From Vicinamibacterales bacterium (GTDB lineage Bacteria > Acidobacteriota > Vicinamibacteria > Vicinamibacterales > UBA8438), in NCBI GenBank assembly GCA_029940535.1, contig JAPYUM010000008.1, forward strand, positions 1 through 64,000: DNA of 64,000 nucleotides, in the 5' to 3' direction. The notes below the pieces were generated by a model, which worked only from the letters and a program-made list of their open reading frames with translations, was not told the origin of the DNA and did no database searches. The position numbers and the translations under genes were made by a program. Positions 55,718 through 64,000 of the stretch are shown one piece after another. How positions within the stretch are numbered: the first letter of the stretch is position 1; every line of letters starts with the position of its first letter.

Positions 55718-56977
55718 ATGACGATTCGCCATCTCGACAGCTGCGGATGCTCGCGACGTGACTTTCTACGCAAAGGGCTCTACGGCGTCGGCGTCACCGC
55801 CGGTCTGCCGCTGCTGCTGAGCCGTACCACTGAGGCGCTAACCGCCGAGGCGCTGCGCGGCACGAGCATGGAAACGAACCCGGAGCGCATCCTGGTGGTG
55901 GTGGAATTGTCGGGCGGCAACGACGGGCTGAACACGGTGGTGCCGTTCGGTAACGACGAGTACTACCGCGTGCGTCCCAACATCGGTATTCGTGAGTCTG
56001 ACGTGATCACGATTGAAGATGGCTTCGGGTTGCACCCGTCCATGGTCGGGTTTGAGCGGCTCTACAAGGACGGCATGATGGGCGTGGTCCACGGCTGTGG
56101 CTACGACAACCCCAGCCTGTCTCATTTCTCATCGATGGGTTTTTGGCACACCGGTGTGCCCAACGGCGGCGAGCCGCTGGGGTGGCTGGGACGGCTCGCC
56201 GACGGTGCCTACGACCACGACGCTCAAGGCAACATGATCGTCAACATCGGCACCCGTCAGTCACTGGCGGTGCAGGCGCGTCACCATCAGCCGTTGGTGT
56301 TCAACGACCCACGGAGCTTCCGGCGGGTGGGGTCAGAGGCGGAGAAGCAGGCGATTGAGGGGATGAACCCGGCGTCGTCGGACAATCCGGCCCTAGACTT
56401 CCTGTCGGCCACGGCCACGAACGCCGTCGAGAGCTCCGAGTTCGTACGCGAGGCGGCGGCCGGCTACAACACGCCGATCGACTACGGCATCGGTGGGCTC
56501 TCGGCGCAGCTCAGACGCGTCGCGGCGCTCGTCAATGCCGAGATGCCCACCCGGCTCTACTACGTAAGCTACCAGGGCAACTCGTTCGATACGCACGTGC
56601 ACCAGGCAGACCCGCATGCCCGTCTGCTGACCTACACCGCCGACGCGGTACGAGGGTTTGTCGAGGATCTCAAACGTATCGGCCGCGCCGACGACGTCGC
56701 GATCATGATGTTCACCGAGTTCGGGCGGAGGGTCGAAGAGAACGCCAGTCTTGGCACGGACCACGGCACCGCGACGCCGATGTTCGTGATCGGCAGTGGG
56801 GTCCAGGGTGGGTTGCACGGCCGCCACCCCAGCCTCACGGATCTGGATGACGGCAACCTCAAAATGACCACAGACTTCCGCCGCGTTTACGCGACGATGA
56901 TCGAGGAGTGGCTCGGGTTCAACAATTCGGCGTCCATTCTCAAAGGGTCATTCGAGTCGTTGCCGCTGTTCGTCTGA
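55718..56977 (+). CDS. DUF1501 family protein with Tat-type signal
   Basis: CSRRDFLRKGLYGVGVTAGLPLLLS; ILVVVELSGGNDGLNTVVPFGNDEYYRVRPNIGI; FTEFGRRVEENASLGTDHGTATPMFVIG. Confidence 0.93.
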   Translation: MTIRHLDSCGCSRRDFLRKGLYGVGVTAGLPLLLSRTTEALTAEALRGTSMETNPERILVVVELSGGNDGLNTVVPFGNDEYYRVRPNIGIRESDVITIEDGFGLHPSMVGFERLYKDGMMGVVHGCGYDNPSLSHFSSMGFWHTGVPNGGEPLGWLGRLADGAYDHDAQGNMIVNIGTRQSLAVQARHHQPLVFNDPRSFRRVGSEAEKQAIEGMNPASSDNPALDFLSATATNAVESSEFVREAAAGYNTPIDYGIGGLSAQLRRVAALVNAEMPTRLYYVSYQGNSFDTHVHQADPHARLLTYTADAVRGFVEDLKRIGRADDVAIMMFTEFGRRVEENASLGTDHGTATPMFVIGSGVQGGLHGRHPSLTDLDDGNLKMTTDFRRVYATMIEEWLGFNNSASILKGSFESLPLFV

Positions 56978-57242
56978 CCACCTCTGGCCTCTGGAGGGCA
57001 GCCCCGCGTCACAGCCCTCCTCTGCCAGCTCATTGACCGGTCCCTCGCGCGAGCACTGGCCCGCCTGACGAACCCTGCAGTCTTGGCCTTCACCGCTCGC
57101 GGCCAGACCATCGCAGAGCCGCCTGACCTCGTCCCGCTATCCACCTAAAGAACGTTAGGTCCACAGAACTCCGCAGAGAGAGCCGAAGGAAGCCGCCTGA
57201 TCACGCTGCTTGAAGATCCACAACTTTTGACAATATCTCTTC

Positions 57243-57647
57243 TTGTCGAACGTCTCGGACCTTGTGTCGAGAGCCAGGACGGCGAAGGTGCCAGTTATCT
57301 ACACGCAGTACTGTGGCCCGCCCGGTGAACCATTGGCGTCGGACAGTCCCGGAAACCAGATACACGCAGCGGTTGCGCCAGGTGAAGGAGACGTAGTCGT
57401 ACGAAAGGGCGATTCCGACGGATTCGTGCGGACTGAGCTGCAGGTGGAACTCCAGCGACGCCAGATTCGGACGCTGGTCGTCTGCGGTCTGCAGTCAGAA
57501 TTCTGTGTAGATACGTCCTGTCGCACGGCATATGGCCTCGGCTACGAGGTCGTGCTTGTAGAGGACGCTCACACCACTGGGGACGCGGGCGCGTTGACCG
57601 CGCAGCAGATCATCGATCATCACATCGGAGTAGTCGACGCAGTGTGA
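57243..57647 (+). pseudogene. N-terminally truncated isochorismatase-like cysteine hydrolase
   Basis: NVSDLVSRARTAKVPVIYTQYCGPPG...GQ-poor N-term...RTLVVCGLQSEFCVDTSCRTAYGLGYEVVLVEDAHTT retains the catalytic Cys region but lacks the N-terminal DxQ segment; upstream frame has a TGA at 57228. Confidence 0.7.
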
Positions 57648-57732
57648 GATATTGACACGACCAACGACCTAACAGGCAATGCCGCGTCCGGCTGTGAATA
57701 AACGCACCAGAGGCATGAAAGGAGCATCTCCG

Positions 57733-58149
57733 ATGAACACAATCAAGGACACCGCAAAACGGTTCTTCGATGCCTGCGAAACAGGGAAGGGCTGGGAAGG
57801 AACCCAGCAGTACTGCCACGCCGACGCGACGTTCTCGGCCCAGGCGGGCGCGTTGGTGGACGTCGATACGTTGCAGGCATATACCGATTGGATGAAGGGT
57901 CTACTCATACCAGTGCCCGATGGCCGGTATGAGGTACGGTCGTTCGCCGTGGACGAGGAGCGCAACAACGTGTCCGCGTACGGCGTGTTCCGGGGGACGC
58001 ACACCGGAGAGGGCGGACCGGTGCCTCCGACCGGAAAGAAAATAGAGGCGGACTACGTCTATGTGATGCAGTTCGAAGGTGACAAGATCCGCCACATGAC
58101 GAAGATTTGGAACGATGGCATCAGTCTCCAGCAGCTCGGATGGGCGTGA
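57733..58149 (+). CDS. SnoaL/NTF2-like (ester cyclase-type) protein; start may be 57715
   Basis: MNTIKDTAKRFFDACETGKGWEGTQQYCHADATFSAQAG...YVYVMQFEGDKIRHMTKIWNDGISLQQLGWA. Confidence 0.82.
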   Translation: MNTIKDTAKRFFDACETGKGWEGTQQYCHADATFSAQAGALVDVDTLQAYTDWMKGLLIPVPDGRYEVRSFAVDEERNNVSAYGVFRGTHTGEGGPVPPTGKKIEADYVYVMQFEGDKIRHMTKIWNDGISLQQLGWA

Positions 58150-58288
58150 CGGGAACCGAATTGGCTCAAGGGGTCATCGACGCCGTGTCGTGAGGATTCT
58201 TGCCAGCCGAACTGCCGATAAACTCGGGCGCTCGATGCGAACGCCTAACACCGCGGCCGGACGCAACTGTAGGATTTGGAAGGCACCG

Positions 58289-58545
58289 ATGTCGCAGAAG
58301 AACCTGGAGATCACGCCCTCTACGAAGGTCGCCGAACTACTGGCAGCCTATCCGGAGTTGGAGGCCGTGCTCATCGGAATGGCCCCTCCGTTCAAGAAAT
58401 TGAAGAATCCGGTTCTCCGACGGAGCGTTGCGACCTGATCACGACATTTCTGCCAGCACCCGGAATTGATCGGCTGAAAGCGAAGGGCTTCGATGTGTGG
58501 CCAGTAGAAACGGCACATTCTGTAATCCGTACGTCCGTATCCAGA
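58289..58545 (+). pseudogene. Internally deleted and frameshifted DUF1858-DUF2249 fusion
   Basis: Frame 1: MSQKNLEITPSTKVAELLAAYPELEAVLIGMAPPFKKLKNPVLRRSVAT*; immediately after, in another frame: LITTFLPAPGIDRLKAKGFDVWPVETA, resembling a DUF2249 C-terminus. Confidence 0.6.
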
Positions 58546-58652
58546 ACCCGCGACGCTGAGGGCCGTCGTGCGTGAGGTGTCGTACGTCCGGAAGTGTGTG
58601 GCGTGCACCCGAAGCCTGCATGAGGGCGGCCGGTTTGCTGCGGACCCTGCGG

Positions 58653-60032
58653 CTACGGTCGCAGCCGGCGCACTTTCTCTACCAGCGTGGTTCGCTTCAG
58701 TCCCAGCAGTTGGGCCGCGCGTTGTTTGTTGCCGTCGGTCTCATTCAGCGCCTGCGAGATCAATTCGCGCTCGATGTTCGCGATGTAGGCGGGTAGGTCG
58801 ACGCCGCCACCCGGGAGGGTGACGGCCACGGGTTGCTCCAGCGCTGCGGATTCTTGGAGTTCCGGCGGGAGATCTCCGATATCGATCTGGGTGCGTTCGC
58901 CACCGAGAGCCAAGGCGCGCTCGACCGCGTTCTCGAGTTGCCGAATGTTTCCCGGCCAGCCATAGGCCATCATGCGCCGCATCGCTTCCTGGGTGACGGT
59001 GACTTCGCGGGCTGGTGACTGCTGCTGTGAGAGCCGGTTGACGAAGTGGCGGACGAGCAGTGGGATGTCTTCGCGGCGCTCTCGTAGCGGCGGAAGGCCG
59101 ATTGGAATCACGTTCAGTCGGTAATAGAGATCTTCCCGAAATTGGCCATCCTGCACGAGTTGCGGCAGGTTGGCGTTCGTGGCGGCAATGACCCGGACAT
59201 CGATCTTGATGGTGCGGCTGTCGCCAATACGCTCCAGCTCTCGTTCCTGCAGCACCCGCAGCAGCTTGGCCTGGAGGGCGACGCTCATGGTGCCGACCTC
59301 GTCGAGGAAGAGGGTGCCGCGGTCCGCGATTTCGAAACGACCGGCGCGGTTGGCGACCGCACCGGTAAAAGCGCCCCGCACGTGACCGAAGAGCTCGGCT
59401 TCCAGGAGCGTCTCGGGGACGGCGCTGCAGTTCAGCGCGACGAACCGATGCGTGCGTCGACGGCTGTTGTGGTGTATCGCTCGCGCGGCCAGCTCCTTGC
59501 CAGTGCCGGTCTCGCCGGTCACCAGCACAGTGCTGGTACTGGCCGAGACGGTCTCGAGCAGATCGAAGAGTTCCCGCATCCGAGCGCTGCGGCCCACGAG
59601 CCCTTCGAATCGATAGCGGTCTTCCAGTTGTGACCGCAGATACGCGTTCTCTGAACGGAGCCGGCGCTGCTCGAGGGCCGACGCGAGCACGTGCAGGAGT
59701 TGATCGAACTGAAACGGCTTGGTGATGAACTCGGCCGCACCGCGTTTGATCGCCTCGACCGCGTCCTTGACGGTGCCGAAGCCGGTCATGACGAGACCCA
59801 CGATCTCGGGGTAGCGCTCGATTGCGGCACCGAGCACTTCCCGGCCGTCTATGCCCGGAAGACGGAGATCGGTCAGCACCACGTCGAACGCGAATTCGCT
59901 GAGTCGCTCGACGGCCTCCTCCCCGCTGGCGACCGCGACGACTTGGTACCCGTGGTCGACTAGGCGTTCGGCCGTGGTCTCTCGTAGTGCGGCCTCATCT
60001 TCAACGATCAGGAGATGGATGTCCTGCTCCAC
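58653..60032 (-). CDS. NtrC-family sigma54-dependent response regulator (REC-AAA+-Fis HTH)
   Basis: HLLIVEDEAALRETTAERL; TGETGTGKELAARAIHHNSRR; ELFGHVRGAFTGAVANRAGRFE; Fis-type C-terminal ALNETDGNKQRAAQLLGLKRTTLVEKVRRL. Confidence 0.95.
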   Translation of the reverse strand: MEQDIHLLIVEDEAALRETTAERLVDHGYQVVAVASGEEAVERLSEFAFDVVLTDLRLPGIDGREVLGAAIERYPEIVGLVMTGFGTVKDAVEAIKRGAAEFITKPFQFDQLLHVLASALEQRRLRSENAYLRSQLEDRYRFEGLVGRSARMRELFDLLETVSASTSTVLVTGETGTGKELAARAIHHNSRRRTHRFVALNCSAVPETLLEAELFGHVRGAFTGAVANRAGRFEIADRGTLFLDEVGTMSVALQAKLLRVLQERELERIGDSRTIKIDVRVIAATNANLPQLVQDGQFREDLYYRLNVIPIGLPPLRERREDIPLLVRHFVNRLSQQQSPAREVTVTQEAMRRMMAYGWPGNIRQLENAVERALALGGERTQIDIGDLPPELQESAALEQPVAVTLPGGGVDLPAYIANIERELISQALNETDGNKQRAAQLLGLKRTTLVEKVRRLRP

Positions 60033-60098
60033 GTAATTGCTCGCTGAAGTGGGGGTAGAGAGGCTGGATGAACCCGGCCAGACAAGGTCGCGCTGTCA

Positions 60099-60118
60099 AG
60101 TGTCAACATTTTGACACT
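60099..60118. promoter_or_regulatory. Dyad operator upstream of the sigma54 response regulator
   Basis: AGTGTCA-ACATTT-TGACACT, perfect 7-bp arms, 67 bp upstream of the response-regulator start codon. Confidence 0.6.
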
Positions 60119-60302
60119 CGCGACTGGCCCGGTCAAGTATCCGGCGGCGCGCGCGAAAATGCGGTCAGATTCCAGCGCTCTTGGTCAGAGTCGTTTGGCC
60201 TAATGGCATCGGAGTGCCGTGCCGATACCACTCTTCGAGCCCGCCTCACAGACAAGTCGGTTGAGGACTTCAGGAACGGTGGGTCAGATGCGAGCGCCAG
60301 AG

Positions 60303-60509
60303 ATGATAGTGGATAGGAAAACAATCTCGATCATGAAAGCCTGCGAGCTGGTCGGCGTGAGCCGTCGGACCATCTATAACTGGATCGCGAGCGGTAAAGT
60401 CGAATACGTTCGGACAGCCGGGGGGTCGGTTCGCATCTTCGTCGATACGTTGTGGCGGGAACCGACTACCGGAGCGAGCGAGGTTGCGGCCTTCGAGGCG
60501 GACCGATAG
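60303..60509 (+). CDS. Small excisionase/MerR-type helix-turn-helix protein (start 60288 or 60303)
   Basis: RKTISIMKACELVGVSRRTIYNWIASGKVEYVRTAGGSVRIFVDTLWRE. Confidence 0.85.
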   Translation: MIVDRKTISIMKACELVGVSRRTIYNWIASGKVEYVRTAGGSVRIFVDTLWREPTTGASEVAAFEADR

Positions 60510-60522
60510 ATCCGCCAAGGCG

Positions 60523-60768
60523 ATGCGTAGCCAGATCCCGTACCCGCATTTGCAGATGGATCCACTACAGATGGACCAGCCGACCGATCTCGGCGCCCTC
60601 TTCCATCGGCTGAACAACCAGCTTGGTATCATCCTGGCCAATGCCGAGTTGCTTGAGGCTCGGGCCACCGACGACGCCAGTTCGTCTCGCGCCTCCCAGA
60701 TCGTGACTAGCGCGGTCGAGGCGATCAGCGCCGCTCAGCACATCCGCTCGCGCTGCCAAGACAAGTAG
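60523..60768 (+). CDS. Stand-alone histidine-kinase H-box (DHp-like) protein without ATPase domain
   Basis: DLGALFHRLNNQLGIILANAELLEARATDDASSSRASQIVTSAVEAISAAQHIRSRC aligns with VSGVAHELNNPLATILTWAERL of the hybrid kinase in this window. Confidence 0.65.
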   Translation: MRSQIPYPHLQMDPLQMDQPTDLGALFHRLNNQLGIILANAELLEARATDDASSSRASQIVTSAVEAISAAQHIRSRCQDK

Positions 60769-60828
60769 TTGGCGCCTGTCCCTCCTCTACCCGGGCCTCT
60801 CGGCACGTCCTCAGGATGCGCCAATTAT

Positions 60829-60867
60829 TTGACGATTGAAGTCTGTAAATCGTCAACATAATGACGA
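60829..60867. promoter_or_regulatory. Overlapping dyads (candidate enhancer sites) upstream of the sigma factor gene
   Basis: TTGACGATT-N10-AATCGTCAA (60829-60856) overlapping TCGTCA-ACATAA-TGACGA (60850-60867). Confidence 0.6.
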
Positions 60868-60998
60868 ACCAGAGTGTGTGCCGTCGTCCGAGCGCATCTT
60901 CTCCAGGCTCTCGACAACCACTACAAGTCGTTTAACCGAAGTAACTTATAAGATCTCAACGAGCACTGATTCGTTCGGTCAGCGCCGTTGTCCTGCAC

Positions 60999-61013
60999 TG
61001 GCACCGCTATTGC
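60999..61013 (+). promoter_or_regulatory. Sigma54 (-24/-12) promoter
   Basis: TGGCAC-CGCTA-TTGC with GG-N10-GC spacing, 72 bp upstream of the sigma factor start codon. Confidence 0.8.
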
Positions 61014-61084
61014 GATATCTGCCACCTGTGTAGCGGAACGTCCCGGCTGGGACACCCCGCACAGATATCGGAGGCGATCGCGAC

Positions 61085-61939
61085 ATGACAGTTCAGGCAC
61101 TTGACAGCAAAGACCACGACCGCGTCAGCGCGGGGGTTCCGTTCGTAGAGGCGTTGGCCCGCCGGATGGCGGCCTCGATGCCTCATTCGATCGATCTCGG
61201 CGACCTCGTGCAGGACGGCATGATCGGACTGATCGATGCTTCCAACCGATTCGACGAGAAGCGCGGCATCAAGTTCGAGACGTTTGCCGAGCGCCGCGTG
61301 CGTGGGGCGATGATCGACGCGCTCAGACGGGATGCCTGGCCTCGAGGGGTGCGCCGCGCCCGCCGCGAACTGGAGGCGGCGCGAGAGAAGCTGCGTCATG
61401 AACTGGGCGGCGAACCGTCCCTCGCTGACCTCGCCAAGGTCATGGGGTCTGACGAAGCTCGACTCGGCCGCACCATCGTGCGTATCAATACAATCGAGTC
61501 GACATCACCACTGGCGACCATCGATACCGTCAACGGCGCGCACTTGCCTCCTGTCATGGTACCGGCCGAGCGACCAGGTCCCGACCGTGTCTACGAGACA
61601 AGCGAGGTTGCGGCACGGGTCAGGGACGCGATCAAGGCGCTCCCGTGGCGCGAGCGGAAGGTGGTCGGGCTGTACTACTACGGCGAAGTGACGATGAAGG
61701 AGATCGGCAACGAAATCGGGGTCAACGAGTCGCGGATCTCACAACTCCACGCCCGTGCGGTCCAGCGCCTCCGAAAGTTGCTGGGGCCAGACATGGAGCC
61801 GGCTCAGATGGCCACCGCCTTGTCAGACCAGTTGGCCAAGTCGCCGCCGGGGCTGAAGATGGCCAAGGCGCGGCTAGCCAGGACGGTGAAGCGGGCAGCA
61901 TCGACAGGCACCGAGAAGTCGCTACGCCGGAGCGCCTGA
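61085..61939 (+). CDS. FliA/WhiG-like sigma-70 family factor
   Basis: HSIDLGDLVQDGMIGLIDASNRFDEKRGIKFETFAERRVRGAMIDALRRDAWPRGVRR; LPWRERKVVGLYYYGEVTMKEIGNEIGVNESRISQLHARAVQRLRKLL; about 50-aa C-terminal extension. Confidence 0.92.
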   Translation: MTVQALDSKDHDRVSAGVPFVEALARRMAASMPHSIDLGDLVQDGMIGLIDASNRFDEKRGIKFETFAERRVRGAMIDALRRDAWPRGVRRARRELEAAREKLRHELGGEPSLADLAKVMGSDEARLGRTIVRINTIESTSPLATIDTVNGAHLPPVMVPAERPGPDRVYETSEVAARVRDAIKALPWRERKVVGLYYYGEVTMKEIGNEIGVNESRISQLHARAVQRLRKLLGPDMEPAQMATALSDQLAKSPPGLKMAKARLARTVKRAASTGTEKSLRRSA

Positions 61940-61955
61940 GAACGGCGCGTCTGGT

Positions 61956-63509
<1,554 letters not shown>

Positions 63510-63554
63510 GGTTGCCCGTTGACGGGACAGCTGGAGGCCGTACCCGGCGCCGGA

Positions 63555-64000
63555 TTACGGCGCCGGTGGTGTCGGGGTCGAGGTCGGGTAGACCGACCCA
63601 TACTTGCTGATGATCCCGTTCTGGATGTCTCGAACCGAAGCGCCGAGGGCATGCATTTGCATCGCGTCACGCGCGACATCAAGGCAGTGCGTTCAAGTCA
63701 TACCGTGGGTATCCCACGATTCGACCGCGCCACTCGGTGCGCGCGCCCCGACGAAACAGTCCACGTTCGACACGTGTCCGTTGTTCTCGCATCCGCAATA
63801 GCACGGCACGTAGCTGAGGACGCCTGGATTCTGCGCGGCGAACACGTAGGCTTGCTTGACGAGGTCGACCGGGCGCGGGACCATCTGCGGCACGTAGGGT
63901 AACGGAGGCATCGGCAGCCCGTCCAGCGAGTCCGGCATCGGGGCCTCGCTGGCTGTGATCGGGGCTGGCCCGAGAGCGCCGGCGGCGGCCGGTGTGGCCT
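63555..64000 (-). CDS. PCYCGC-motif protein, predicted selenoprotein with in-frame TGA (Sec) at 63693-63695; 5' end beyond window
   Basis: Read-through translation: ...PMPDSLDGLPMPPLPYVPQMVPRPVDLVKQAYVFAAQNPGVLSYVPCYCGCENNGHVSNVDCFVGARAPSGAVESWDTHGMT-U-THCLDVARDAMQMHALGASVRDIQNGIISKYGSVYPTSTPTPPAP*. The frame is also open 5' to the window edge. Confidence 0.82.
63660..63678 (-). promoter_or_regulatory. Candidate bacterial SECIS hairpin
   Basis: Minus strand UCGCG-CGUGA-CGCGA (plus two wobble pairs) with the apical loop beginning 21 nt after the UGA. Confidence 0.5.

Noticed and set aside
60190-60225. Possible sigma54 promoter TGGCATCGGAGTGCC upstream of the HTH gene
   Set aside because: GG-to-GC spacing is 9, not 10, and the -12 element lacks TTGC.
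63693-63938. ORF-track call of an 81-aa protein ending at TGA 63693
   Set aside because: Conserved family sequence continues in the same frame after the TGA, so this looks like a truncated call of a selenoprotein rather than the true C-terminus.

Overview
This is a high-GC bacterial chromosome window that probably spans the replication-origin region. The lineage looks Acidobacteria-like, but I infer that only from gene content. From left to right it contains: tRNA-Ser(UGA)/serS; rsmI; glmU-glmS; a UvrD/PcrA helicase; a long minus-strand Mrp-type cation/proton antiporter operon with a split MrpA and three antiporter-like subunits; gyrA, gyrB, dnaN and dnaA on the minus strand; rpmH-rnpA-yidD-yidC-jag-mnmE-mnmG-rsmG on the plus strand; a 1.5 kb non-coding stretch with two parS-like sites flanking a MITE-like element; parA-parB; atpHAGDC; a PP2C phosphatase; a Wzm/Wzt-type ABC exporter; mfd; a SurA-like PPIase; a NusG paralogue; dus; a DUF1800/DUF1501 pair; and a decayed accessory patch at 57.0-58.6 kb. 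It ends in a regulatory island (sigma54 response regulator, HTH protein, stand-alone H-box protein, FliA/WhiG-like sigma factor, hybrid histidine kinase). Two discoveries stand out. (1) At the right edge, the minus-strand PCYCGC-motif protein is called as stopping at a TGA (63693-63695). Read through in frame, it continues as UTHCLDVARDAMQMHALGASVRDIQNGIISKYG..., so the TGA sits where I recall the first Cys of a CxxC motif. A compact hairpin lies at SECIS-like distance. This is a strong selenoprotein candidate that ORF calling truncates. (2) A near-identical operator (GTCAACATwwTGAC) occurs both upstream of the sigma54 response regulator and about 130 bp upstream of a consensus sigma54 promoter driving the orphan FliA/WhiG-like sigma factor, suggesting a sigma54-to-sigma28-type cascade with no flagellar genes nearby. 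No searches or computations were run. Family names come from reading the proteins.
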